Program-made: the position numbers and the translations under genes
Notes under the pieces: generated by a model
What the model saw: the letters and a program-made list of their open reading frames with translations, nothing else
Told to the model about the DNA's origin: nothing
The model's database searches: none
In this document: piece by piece, positions 42,482 to 51,506 of the stretch
Layout of the letters: each line of letters starts with the position of its first letter
Position numbering within the stretch: position 1 is the stretch's first letter
Assembly: GCA_944325435.1 (NCBI GenBank)
Contig: CALVAC010000009.1
Location: 1-64,000 of the forward strand
DNA: 64,000 nucleotides
Direction of reading: 5' to 3'
Source: an uncultured Bacteroidales bacterium
Lineage (GTDB): Bacteria; Bacteroidota; Bacteroidia; Bacteroidales; UBA932

Positions 42482-43960
42482 TCATTCTCCGGTATAGGCG
42501 GCTACTGCATTGCGGTACGCTATACGGGCATCCACAAGGGCATCCGCACTCTGCTGAAGTGCAGTCTGTGCTTCGAGCAGTTCGGACACCGGTACAAGTC
42601 CGGCTCGGTAGCGGTCCTCCATCTGACGGACTACGGACTCGGCCGCAGAAACACTCTCCTCAGCCACCTTGGCCTGCTCCCAGCTTACGGTAAGGTCAAG
42701 CCACTGCTGTCTGACCTGCAGCAACAGCTGGGCATCCAGATAGTCCTTCTCGTTCCTTGCCTTCTGCAGCTGGTAATCATACCGTTGCATCTTGCGGGAA
42801 TATTTTCCCCAATCGGTGATAGGTATCTGCAGGGTTGCATACACTGCTCCATTGAAGCGGGCATCGCTGAACATCAAGTCGTTGTATCCGTATGAAACGC
42901 CCACCCCCACTTGCGGCAGGACTTCCCCGAGAACCATACGTCGCTCCATCTGCTTGGCTTTCACCGAAATATCCAGCAGCCGGGACTCCTCCCTGGAAAC
43001 GACAATTTCGCTCTCATCCTTCCAGTAGAAGGATGGCTCCTCCAGCCGCGACAGGTCATCCGCAAATTCAATGCTGTCTATATACGGCAGGGAATCTGCC
43101 CCTATAGTGCTGTACGGAGTGTATTCCACACCTATCGCATTGCACAGGTTCATCTTGGCAAGACGGATACCTCCTTTGAGCCTGGATTGCGTCGCCCGCA
43201 TCTCATTCTGCTTCAGCTGCAGCTGGAGACGGTCTGTCTCAGTGGCAAGGCCGGCATCCACAGCGGCATCCACATCCTTTTCCAGATTATCCAGCATCTT
43301 TCTCACACTCTGCACCGTCTTCATCTTCTCTTCAAGAGACACAACCTGCCAGTAGTCCTTCTCCACCTCCTCGACACTCTTGCGCTGCTGGAGAGAATTC
43401 TGCAGACCCGCAGCCTCGACACCCAACGCGGCAAGGCGGTTCCCATAGACAATCCTGCCTCCGGCAAACACAGGCTGCATGACAGAAACCGTCGCGCTGT
43501 ATCCCTGCTTCATAGTGGAATAGACCGGGTCAATCCCGTATGCCCTGGCGACCTGTTCGACTATGCTGTTGATATTGTTCGCCATGTCGGAATCCCCGAG
43601 AATATCCTTGACACCTATCTCCAGCATCGGGTCGAAAGCATAATATCCGAAAGCGTTGATGGAGACCTTTGGGAAATATTCCGCAAAAGCCTCGCCCTTC
43701 TGGGCTTTGGCTGCAAGGACATCGAGACTTGCATTCCTGACCTTGACATTGTTCTGCAGAGCCAGATTGCGGCAATCCCCTACTGTCAGCACCAGACGGC
43801 CTGCTCCACTGTCTTCCACAGCAGAACTGTCCGGACTCATAGCCACTGTCTGCGACGGGGCACCGGATACAGTCCGGGCCAGACACGGGACGGCAATGCA
43901 CCCGATGCCCAGCACAACGGCGCATACTGCCGATGTGAAATATCTTGCTGTCCTATCCAT
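42482..43960 (-). CDS. TolC-family outer-membrane efflux protein
   Basis: 492 residues with a signal peptide. Two similar halves rich in coiled coil (LTVGDCRNLALQNNVKVRNA in the first, QVRQQWLDLTVSWEQAKVAE and MEDRYRAGLVPVSELLEAQT in the second) define the OEP family. It forms the outer-membrane exit duct of the tripartite pump. Its start overlaps the end of the RND gene by 8 bases. Last gene of the unit. Confidence 0.93.
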   Translation of the reverse strand: MDRTARYFTSAVCAVVLGIGCIAVPCLARTVSGAPSQTVAMSPDSSAVEDSGAGRLVLTVGDCRNLALQNNVKVRNASLDVLAAKAQKGEAFAEYFPKVSINAFGYYAFDPMLEIGVKDILGDSDMANNINSIVEQVARAYGIDPVYSTMKQGYSATVSVMQPVFAGGRIVYGNRLAALGVEAAGLQNSLQQRKSVEEVEKDYWQVVSLEEKMKTVQSVRKMLDNLEKDVDAAVDAGLATETDRLQLQLKQNEMRATQSRLKGGIRLAKMNLCNAIGVEYTPYSTIGADSLPYIDSIEFADDLSRLEEPSFYWKDESEIVVSREESRLLDISVKAKQMERRMVLGEVLPQVGVGVSYGYNDLMFSDARFNGAVYATLQIPITDWGKYSRKMQRYDYQLQKARNEKDYLDAQLLLQVRQQWLDLTVSWEQAKVAEESVSAAESVVRQMEDRYRAGLVPVSELLEAQTALQQSADALVDARIAYRNAVAAYTGE

Positions 43961-46900
43961 TCTCTTTTCCCTCCTCTAAGCGGGCCTGGAGCGGCTCCTC
44001 AATCTTTGAATGTTTGAAAATCTGCCAGTAGGATACCGGCATTATGAACACAATCAGGAAAATAGACAGCATGGTGCCGAAACAGATGACCACTCCCATA
44101 GGCATCCACAGGGCATCTCTGCTGATTATCATCGGGAGCACTCCGAGGGCTGTTGTACAGGATGTCAGAAAGATAGGGCGCATCCTCCTCTTTCCTGACT
44201 CCTCTGCTGCCTCCCTGACAGACATCCCGTGCCGGAACCTCAGCTCTTCAGCATATTCGAACATTATTATACCGTTCCTGACAATGATTCCAACAAGGCT
44301 GATGAGACCGAGCACAGATGTGATGCCGAAATCGAACCCGTAGACCCAAAGTCCGAAAGAAGCCCCGAAAAGGCAGAGCATACTGAGCACTATAGAGAGC
44401 ACTGCCAGGGATATCTTCTTGAAATGGAAAAGCAGGAAGAAGAACAGCACCGCAACCGCACAGATAAAACTCAGCAGAATCTCGGGGATGACTGCATCGT
44501 TCACTCCCGAAAGTCCTCCGTATTCGACAGTGACTCCATCCGGCAGCCCCGGCTCTATATTTTCCTCCACAAATTTCTCTATCCTCCTCATGGCTTCGGG
44601 CTGGCTTCTGCCCATCATCATATCGGCATATACCGTAACAGTCTGCTTGCCTCCCACATGCGGGATTGTTTCAGGTTCCCAGCCCGGAGTGACAGATGCG
44701 ACCTGGCGCAACGGCACGGAAACTCCTGGAACGGCAGTCGATATCATCTGGTTGCCGACCGCATCATAACTCATGCTGTCTGTCACGGCATTGCTGTAGA
44801 GCGTAACCGGAATGCCTTCATCTCCGTTCCATACCGTCGCAATTGTCTGCCCGTTGAATATTCCGGAGAGCGTAAGGGAAAGCAATGTCCTGTTGATGCC
44901 CAGTCTGGCCGCCTCATCCGTATCCATTCCTATCTCTACGGTAGGGATGTATTCATCGAAATCGCTGTGTACCCATTTCATAAGGTCCGTCTGCGCAGCC
45001 ATATATGCACGGAGGGAATCGGAATAGGGCTTCATCTGCTCCACAGTGCCGCCCTTGAAAGTGACAGCGACCGGAGCCGTGACTCCCTGGTAATCCATCT
45101 GTTTGAAACGGATCTGCGCCTCAGGAAACCGGTTCTCGTATCTTGCCCCGTATTCGGCAAGCACCTCTTCTGTCTCCTTGGAAGTCCTGGTGTTGACTAT
45201 GAACTGGGCAAAATCTGCCCCGGGCTGCTTGGGGATATATGTGGCATGGAAACGAGGCGCCCCTGTCCCAATGAAAGCGGTCACTGATTCCACCCTCTCA
45301 TCCGCAAGCAGGACATGCTGGAGAGAATCGCTCACCGCCTTTGTCCTGTCCAGTCCGGAGCCTGCATCCAGATATATCTCCACGGCGAAACAGTCCCTTT
45401 CCGCCATCGGCATCATCTGGATGTTCAGATGCAGGAACATCAGCACTCCGAGGCCCACGGCCACAATCCCGGTCAGTATAGTGATATACGGGTGACGGAA
45501 GCATACGGCCTGCATCCTGTCGTATCCGGACTGAAGCAGGTCGAAGAATCTGTTCTGTATCCGGACAAAACGGCTGTCTCCCGTGGCTCTCGCAGACCTT
45601 ATATATTTCACCTCCAGGGATGGTACGACAGTAACGGCATAGACAAGGGAAGTACCGAGGGAAAAGGCTATGATCCAAGGGAAACTCTTGACGAAATCCC
45701 CGAGATAGCCCGTAATGATGCCTATTATCGGGAAAAACATAAGCCCTATCGCCGATGTCGCAAGCAGCATCGGAGGGAAAAGCTCCTTTGCGCTCGCACA
45801 GGCGGCATCGACCCTGTCCATCCCTCTGCCGAGCTTGTCCATATAGCCATCCATAGTGATGATGGAATCATCCACAATCATCCCGAGCACTACAATCAGT
45901 GCCGCCAAAGTCACTGTGTTCAGGTTCATGCCTGTCAGGAACATTATCCCTATGGCGACAGCCGTGCACACCGGGACTCCTGAACTTGCAATCAGGGCTG
46001 ACCTGACAGGAAACAGAAGGAGCATCACGAAAATCACGACAAGCATGGATATTACGAGATCCCTGAGAAACGACCATACAGAGGTGCCCACGACCTTCGG
46101 CTGGTCAGTGACCTTTGACACCTTGACGCTGTCGGGAAGCGTGGCGCCGAACTCCGCAAGGACATCATCCACTTCTCTGCCGAAGGCTACGATGTTGTTG
46201 TCGGGACGCATCTCGACAGATATTATCAAAGCCGGGTGGCCGTTGTAGTCCACCATGGAAGACGGTTCCCTGTAGCATCTCTCTATTGTCGCGATATCTT
46301 TGAGTCTGATGACATTACCCTGCCTGTCGGCATAGACGATCTTTTCAGCCACCTCTTTCTCGCTGTCCACAAGGCTGCCGACATGTATCGGAGAACTGGC
46401 ATACCCGGTCTCAAACTTCCCGCTGGAGGACATCATCCCGGATGTCTGGTAATCCAGCATCAGCATAGACGGGCTGATCCCGTATGCGGAGAGCCTCTCC
46501 ATATCCAGATGCACGGCTATCTCCTCGCTCTGGCCGCCATATACCGTAGCCTTGGCCAGATCCGGAATCTCATGCAGACGGTCGCACAGATCATCCGCAT
46601 ACTCCTGCAGCTCGGCATAGCTCTTGTCCGTCGACTCAACGACAATCAGTGCGGAAGACACGGAACTGAAATCGTCCAGCACCGCCACGGCCAGCACCCC
46701 GGGAGGCAGCAGCTGTTTCTGCTGGTTGAGGCTGTGCCTTATCTTGGACCATACCTCATCTTTCTTGCTGGCTGGAGAATTCAGTTCAACATAGATATAG
46801 CATATGCCATCCTGTGAATACGAATAGGAGCTCCTGTCCACTTCGGCAAACGAGAACAGCAGATCCTCAAGCGGCTTTGTCAGCTGGGACTCGACCTCCG

Positions 46901-47084
46901 ATGCGGAAGCGCCGGGATAGACTCCCACCACAAGCCCCTCCTTTATCTCGAATGTAGGGAACTCATCCTTGTTGATGGCGGTCAGGCCGTAGATACCGAC
47001 GGCGACCATCAGGAACAGGATAAGATAGACAATCTTCTTGTATTTTATCGTTCCCCTTATGAACTGTCCTTCTCCGCGCATCAC
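43953..47084 (-). CDS. RND-family efflux permease
   Basis: 1043 residues, full length for the AcrB/HAE-1-like group: two repeats of one helix, a large periplasmic loop and five more helices. The proton-relay Asp pair is in the helix with VVLGMIVDDSIITMDGYM. The N-terminus KYKKIVYLILFLMVAVGIYG and GVYPGASASEVESQLTKPLE are typical. It exports drugs, lipids or metabolites using the proton gradient. It lacks the long hydrophilic features of heavy-metal pumps. Start overlaps the fusion-protein stop (ATGA), end overlaps the TolC-like gene. Confidence 0.94.
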   Translation of the reverse strand: MMRGEGQFIRGTIKYKKIVYLILFLMVAVGIYGLTAINKDEFPTFEIKEGLVVGVYPGASASEVESQLTKPLEDLLFSFAEVDRSSYSYSQDGICYIYVELNSPASKKDEVWSKIRHSLNQQKQLLPPGVLAVAVLDDFSSVSSALIVVESTDKSYAELQEYADDLCDRLHEIPDLAKATVYGGQSEEIAVHLDMERLSAYGISPSMLMLDYQTSGMMSSSGKFETGYASSPIHVGSLVDSEKEVAEKIVYADRQGNVIRLKDIATIERCYREPSSMVDYNGHPALIISVEMRPDNNIVAFGREVDDVLAEFGATLPDSVKVSKVTDQPKVVGTSVWSFLRDLVISMLVVIFVMLLLFPVRSALIASSGVPVCTAVAIGIMFLTGMNLNTVTLAALIVVLGMIVDDSIITMDGYMDKLGRGMDRVDAACASAKELFPPMLLATSAIGLMFFPIIGIITGYLGDFVKSFPWIIAFSLGTSLVYAVTVVPSLEVKYIRSARATGDSRFVRIQNRFFDLLQSGYDRMQAVCFRHPYITILTGIVAVGLGVLMFLHLNIQMMPMAERDCFAVEIYLDAGSGLDRTKAVSDSLQHVLLADERVESVTAFIGTGAPRFHATYIPKQPGADFAQFIVNTRTSKETEEVLAEYGARYENRFPEAQIRFKQMDYQGVTAPVAVTFKGGTVEQMKPYSDSLRAYMAAQTDLMKWVHSDFDEYIPTVEIGMDTDEAARLGINRTLLSLTLSGIFNGQTIATVWNGDEGIPVTLYSNAVTDSMSYDAVGNQMISTAVPGVSVPLRQVASVTPGWEPETIPHVGGKQTVTVYADMMMGRSQPEAMRRIEKFVEENIEPGLPDGVTVEYGGLSGVNDAVIPEILLSFICAVAVLFFFLLFHFKKISLAVLSIVLSMLCLFGASFGLWVYGFDFGITSVLGLISLVGIIVRNGIIMFEYAEELRFRHGMSVREAAEESGKRRMRPIFLTSCTTALGVLPMIISRDALWMPMGVVICFGTMLSIFLIVFIMPVSYWQIFKHSKIEEPLQARLEEGKENG

Positions 47085-48136
47085 TCGACAACTTTAACCG
47101 TCATCCCCGAACTGACTTTCTTCGCCCCTTCCACAATCAGAAGATCCCCGCTGGCCAGTCCGGACTCCACAATGACCCCATCACCGGAAAAACCTCCGGT
47201 CTCTATGCTACGCCTCGCCGCCTTGCCATCCCTGACAATCCAGACATAACGCCCATCCATACCGGTCTTGACCGAAGATGCAGGGATAACGATTCCGCTT
47301 CCTGCCGTTCCTGCGCTGACCTTGCACACCATACCGGGCATAAGCCCATCAATCTTCTCATCCGGAATTACCGTACAGGTGTAGCTGTGGGAAAGAGCAG
47401 AAGCCGATACCCCTTTGACAGACACGGTAGCCCGATGGACGGCATCTCCTAAGGCCGGTACCGAGAATGAGACCTTCATCCCGGTCCGGATATCTCCGAT
47501 TTCAGCCTCCGGGACAGGGACACTGATCTCGACTGAAGAGATGTCCATCAGCCTGATCACCGGCTCGGCTATCCCGAGATCGACACCCTCATCCACATAG
47601 ACATCCCCGACCACACCTGCATACGGAGCCCTCATTGTGCAGTCATCCAAAGCCTTCTGCGCAGCCTTTGCAGATGCCTCTGCCTGGGACAGCTGTGTCT
47701 GTATCTCGACCCATTTCACCTCCGCCATGCTGCCGGATTCATAGACGGGTTTCGCCCTCCTGTATCCGTCCCTCGCCTGTTCGAGGGTGGCAGCAGCCAT
47801 ATCCCTCATGCTCGTGACGCTCTGGGAGCTGACGGTCCCTATAACATCCCCCTTGCTCACCTGCTGCCCCTGATGCACATCCAGAGAGACAAGAGTACCG
47901 GCATGACGGCACGAAACCACAGTGGACTTCGATGCCTTGACCGTCCCTATATAAATGCTTGAATATACATTGTCAGAAGACTGCACCGCCACAGCCCTGA
48001 CCGTCACCGGAGACTGTTCCGCTCCGGCAGCCCCCTTGTCCGGCCTGCCGCCGGCACATCCCGCCAGAAGCAGGACAGGGAGCAGCGCCGCCGATATGGA
48101 CACCGGCAGGCACCGGTTGAATGCACCTTTACCCAT
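47081..48136 (-). CDS. Periplasmic membrane-fusion protein of an RND pump, lipoprotein
   Basis: 351 residues, lipobox LLLAGC (Cys27). Barrel-sandwich (lipoyl-like) halves: LDVHQGQQVSKGDVIGTVSS and APYAGVVGDVYVDEGVDLG, an alpha-helical hairpin between them, a beta-barrel region (VSVPVPEAEIGDIRTGMKV-like) and a membrane-proximal end. Links the RND permease to the TolC-like duct. Lies 7 bases after the small lipoprotein gene. Confidence 0.92.
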   Translation of the reverse strand: MGKGAFNRCLPVSISAALLPVLLLAGCAGGRPDKGAAGAEQSPVTVRAVAVQSSDNVYSSIYIGTVKASKSTVVSCRHAGTLVSLDVHQGQQVSKGDVIGTVSSQSVTSMRDMAAATLEQARDGYRRAKPVYESGSMAEVKWVEIQTQLSQAEASAKAAQKALDDCTMRAPYAGVVGDVYVDEGVDLGIAEPVIRLMDISSVEISVPVPEAEIGDIRTGMKVSFSVPALGDAVHRATVSVKGVSASALSHSYTCTVIPDEKIDGLMPGMVCKVSAGTAGSGIVIPASSVKTGMDGRYVWIVRDGKAARRSIETGGFSGDGVIVESGLASGDLLIVEGAKKVSSGMTVKVVE

Positions 48137-48143
48137 ACTCCTG

Positions 48144-48659
48144 TCAGTTTTCTGTCGCCCAGCAGCTGATATCGCTCTCCGCTATCTCATAATCCACGCC
48201 CCGGTATGTGTACGACCCTGTGTATTCAATCCAGAACAGGAGGGCATCGGCATATCTTTCTGCGTACCCGGTCACCGTGACTGTCGCCACCGGAAACGCA
48301 GTCTCGAACACCCCTTCCTCTACGACAGGGATTGTTATCTGCCTTGTGAACGGAGTAATGGTCATCCTCATCCCATCGGCCATGGCATCGAACGTGAGCA
48401 CACTCCCTCCGAGAATGTTCATCGCCACCACCATATCTCCAGATGACCTGTCCCTGGCCACCACATCCATCTGCCCGTTCTCATCCTGCAGGGAATACAC
48501 CACCGGATCCGACAGGTCATCCCCTGCCGGCTTCACGGTGACTGTCCCGCTTGTCTTGAACGTGTAATCTCCCTTGAAACGCGACGGCCCCTCTTTTGTA
48601 CAGGCTGCCGAAAGGAAAACGGCCGCAGCCGCTGCGCATAATGTAAGAATCTTATTCAT
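48144..48659 (-). CDS. Small lipoprotein in the RND efflux operon, unknown function
   Basis: 171 residues. Lipoprotein signal ending in LSAAC (Cys20). The mature part is about 150 residues of alternating strands (FKGDYTFKTSGTVTVKPAGD, DVVARDRSSGDMVVAMNILG, VATVTVTGYAERYADALLFW), suggestive of a small barrel such as the lipocalin/calycin type, though I cannot place it in a family. It sits between tetR (21-base gap) and the fusion protein (7-base gap), so it is expressed with the pump and may be a periplasmic accessory or substrate-binding part. Confidence 0.65.
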   Translation of the reverse strand: MNKILTLCAAAAAVFLSAACTKEGPSRFKGDYTFKTSGTVTVKPAGDDLSDPVVYSLQDENGQMDVVARDRSSGDMVVAMNILGGSVLTFDAMADGMRMTITPFTRQITIPVVEEGVFETAFPVATVTVTGYAERYADALLFWIEYTGSYTYRGVDYEIAESDISCWATEN

Positions 48660-48680
48660 TGCCTTTACTGTGTTATATCC

Positions 48681-49325
48681 CTATCGATTATCCGGTCCAT
48701 GCTCTGGCGGCCTTTGTACTGCACGCCTCGGATTCCGGTATATGAGAATCTCTACCATAGCCTCATAGGTAGATTTCATCGCCTCTTTGTCTTCAGTAAC
48801 GAAAAACTGTATTTCAAGGCCTTTGAGAATATTGATGAGCATCCTTGCAAACATGTCAGGATACACTCTGTCCGTGAACACTCCTTCCTTTATCCCTTTT
48901 TCACCCACATTCCTGAAATACCTGTATTCCCATTCATCAAAACCTTTCCGTATAGACTTCACCACTTGGATGACCTCCCCTGTCGCCTGATGTACAATAC
49001 TGTCTTTCATATAGTTGCTATATACAGGCATATTCAGCATCGTCTCCATCCTCGTCATCAGATACCCGGCCAGACACTCCCCTTCGCCTTCGGTACATTT
49101 CTCCCTCACCTCTTCCAGACTGCCCCTGAGAGTCCGGAACTCATCCTCCATCACGCTCCTGTAGATAGAGAGCTTGCTGTCGAAATGATAATATACGGAG
49201 GCCTTGGCTTTCTGAGCCATCTTGGCTATCTGGTCCACAGATGTCTTCTCATACCCGAAGCGGCTGAAAAGATTTACCGCGGCTGTCTTTATGTTCCCTT
49301 TCACTACTTCAATCTTCGTCATCAT
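48681..49325 (-). CDS. TetR-family transcriptional regulator
   Basis: 214 residues. N-terminal TetR helix-turn-helix (about 8-55: NIKTAAVNLFSRFGYEKTSV, DQIAKMAQKAKASVYYHFDS). The C-terminal ligand-binding domain is all helical. The tail after LIYRNPRR is Pro/Arg-rich and unlike the family, perhaps a frame extension. As first gene of the unit with the lipoprotein, fusion protein, permease and outer-membrane duct, it probably represses its own operon and is released by a pump substrate. Confidence 0.92.
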   Translation of the reverse strand: MMTKIEVVKGNIKTAAVNLFSRFGYEKTSVDQIAKMAQKAKASVYYHFDSKLSIYRSVMEDEFRTLRGSLEEVREKCTEGEGECLAGYLMTRMETMLNMPVYSNYMKDSIVHQATGEVIQVVKSIRKGFDEWEYRYFRNVGEKGIKEGVFTDRVYPDMFARMLINILKGLEIQFFVTEDKEAMKSTYEAMVEILIYRNPRRAVQRPPEHGPDNR

Positions 49326-49422
49326 TATGCTACTTTTCGAACAAGACGGTTCTGCCGTACAAAATATATGCCGTGAGGAGGAATATTGTCAGAATACATC
49401 ACATCCATACAGATTGTCAGCA

Positions 49423-49465
49423 TAAAAAAGGAGACCGGGCAGGAACAAGTCCCTGCCACAGTCTC
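49423..49465 (-). terminator. Terminator after the GH97 gene
   Basis: On the minus strand GGAGAC and GGCAGGG pair with CCTGCCC and GTCTCC, followed by TTTTTTATGC. It lies 25 bases beyond the GH97 stop and separates it from the tetR operon. Confidence 0.88.
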
Positions 49466-49489
49466 CTGTCTGCATCTGAAAATACGGTA

Positions 49490-51451
49490 TTACCGGACAG
49501 GCGTGAACTTCACGACAAATCCCCCTCCAGGAGCAAGATGGACTCCGAGACGGAAAGTATCGTTATCCGCAGCTTTGAGGACATATTCCTCCTTACGGTA
49601 ATCGCTGGCAGCCCGGTGTGCGTTCACTCCATCGGTGAAAATCTCCACATTCCATTCCCCGTCGCCGAGTACCTGCTTCAGGTCTATCTCCATGTCGCGG
49701 GCATTCCAGTCTGTCATTCCTCCGACATACCAGGTGTCGCCTTTCCTTTTGGCAACGGCGACATATTCAGCCACCTTGCCGTCGAGAGGAAGCACCTCGT
49801 CCCATACGGTAGGGACTTCCGATATGAATTCCAGGCACTCCGGCTCACGCAGATAGTTGCTTGGGGAATCGCAGAGCATGGTCAGCGGAGAGTCGAACAC
49901 TATGTATTCCGCCAGCTGGCGGCAGCGTGTGCCCTGGCTCATCGCCTCGCTGTACACCGGACGGTAATTGCCTCTGGATGCGTTGCGCATGGCTCCCTGG
50001 GTATAGTCCATAGGGCCTGCGACCATTCTGACAAACGGTATCGTAACATCGTATGTAACCTGGTCGACATCCTCTCCGGACCATTTCATCTGCTCCAGAC
50101 CGTGCACTCCCTCATAGTTGACTACATTCGGATATGTACGGTCGAGGCCGGCAGGCTTGTAGGTACCGTGGAAATCGACGAGCAGGTGATACTTTGCGGC
50201 AGTCTCGGCAGCACGCCTGTGGAAGTCCACCATTATCTGGTCATCCCTGTCCATGAAGTCGATCTTGAAACCTTTGATTCCCATTTCGGAATAATGGCGG
50301 CACACATTCTCCATATCCCTGTCGAACGCCCAGTAGCCTGCCCAAAGTATAATGCCGACATTGCGCTCGGCTGCGTATGCCACAAGCTCCTCAAGGTCGA
50401 TTTCAGGGACTACCTTCATGAGGTCGGCCGCTCCTGTCTCAGACCAGCCATCATCAAGGATGACATATTCTATCCCGTGCCCGGAAGCGAAATCGATATA
50501 ATACTTATAGGTCTCGTTGTTGACCCCGGTCTTGAAATCGACCCCTGTAAGGTTCCACGCGTTCCACCAGTCCCATGCGACCTTTCCCGGCTTCACCCAG
50601 CTGTAGTCGATATCCTCTGCTGCCGGAGTGGCCAGCCTGTAGGTAAGCCTGTTCGCAAGCAGGTCCTTGTCCTCTTCGCTTACCGCGACTATCCTCCACG
50701 GGAACGATGTGGAGCCATCGTATTTCGCGATATAATCCTCTCTTTCCGTGACAACCATCTGCAGCATTATGTATCCGCCCTGCTCCATCTTCGCAGGATA
50801 CGGTGCGAACACGCCCTCGAGCGATGTGTCCGCATTCCCGTTGTAGAGATACATCCCCGGATAGTTCATAAGATCCGTCTCCATGATACAGAGTTTCATG
50901 CCATTCGAAGCCTCGACAAGGAGAGGGAGGAAGGCAAGACGCGCCTTGTCCCATTCCGATGTCCGGATATGGCTGTAGGTGTTCTCGAAGGAATTGCGGA
51001 ACTGCGACTCGAAGACATCCGAATAGTCCCTCACATACGGCACATACATGGTCTGGTCTTCCGGCAGGGCGAAAGTGGCCTGCTCGGAAACGACCTTGAA
51101 AGGAGTCTTCGACCTGGAAACGAACCTGTATGCCACGCCATTGTCGAATGCCTTGAATATTAGATCGCATTCCTTGAACCTGAACGTCAGGGAGTTGTTG
51201 TCATCCTCACTCCCTTTTGCCGTACGGAACTTTCCCGTACCGTAGACGGTCCCGTCATCGAGGGTCATGGATATTGCGGATGGTTCGAGGAGGCAGGTCT
51301 CTCCATGATAGAGCGACCATGAAATGCCGCTTTCCGCGTTGATCCTAACTGTCAGGTTTCCATCCGGAGATGAAAGCGTGTAGTCTTTCGGCGCTGCCAT
51401 CGCACCGAGCGCGACCGAAATTGCGGCCATCAGAGTCAGTGTTCTTTTCAT
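49490..51451 (-). CDS. Glycoside hydrolase family 97 (alpha-glucosidase/alpha-galactosidase type)
   Basis: 653 residues from ATG 51451 (MKRTLTLMAAISVALG), with a Sec signal peptide cleaved after AMA. N-terminal beta-super-sandwich, a catalytic (beta/alpha)8 barrel from about 270, and a C-terminal beta domain. Key barrel segments: WDWWNAWNLTGVDFKTGVNN, YVILDDGWSE, GIILWAGYW, GIKGFKIDFMDRDDQ and NYEGVHGLEQMKW. From what I recall of the family, an Asp in the KIDF segment marks the retaining members, which include alpha-galactosidases, rather than the inverting SusB type. Periplasmic. Gap of 55 bases after mutS; closed by a strong terminator. Confidence 0.93.
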   Translation of the reverse strand: MKRTLTLMAAISVALGAMAAPKDYTLSSPDGNLTVRINAESGISWSLYHGETCLLEPSAISMTLDDGTVYGTGKFRTAKGSEDDNNSLTFRFKECDLIFKAFDNGVAYRFVSRSKTPFKVVSEQATFALPEDQTMYVPYVRDYSDVFESQFRNSFENTYSHIRTSEWDKARLAFLPLLVEASNGMKLCIMETDLMNYPGMYLYNGNADTSLEGVFAPYPAKMEQGGYIMLQMVVTEREDYIAKYDGSTSFPWRIVAVSEEDKDLLANRLTYRLATPAAEDIDYSWVKPGKVAWDWWNAWNLTGVDFKTGVNNETYKYYIDFASGHGIEYVILDDGWSETGAADLMKVVPEIDLEELVAYAAERNVGIILWAGYWAFDRDMENVCRHYSEMGIKGFKIDFMDRDDQIMVDFHRRAAETAAKYHLLVDFHGTYKPAGLDRTYPNVVNYEGVHGLEQMKWSGEDVDQVTYDVTIPFVRMVAGPMDYTQGAMRNASRGNYRPVYSEAMSQGTRCRQLAEYIVFDSPLTMLCDSPSNYLREPECLEFISEVPTVWDEVLPLDGKVAEYVAVAKRKGDTWYVGGMTDWNARDMEIDLKQVLGDGEWNVEIFTDGVNAHRAASDYRKEEYVLKAADNDTFRLGVHLAPGGGFVVKFTPVR

Positions 51452-51506
51452 AAAAATCATATAAAAGGGTTGATATATTCCGTTCATGTCCTGCGTTTGA
51501 GGAAGG

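Noticed and set aside
42911-44017. 368-residue plus-strand open frame over the TolC-like gene
   Set aside because: Antisense to a conserved OEP protein and unlike any family I know.
49326-49422. Short ACGG-N5-CCGT palindrome before tetR as an operator
   Set aside because: Only four base pairs per arm and no second copy; too weak to call.
49373-51163. 596-residue plus-strand open frame opposite the GH97 gene
   Set aside because: It lies wholly within the antisense of a complete GH97 enzyme, has no recognisable domain or signal, and is a product of codon bias.
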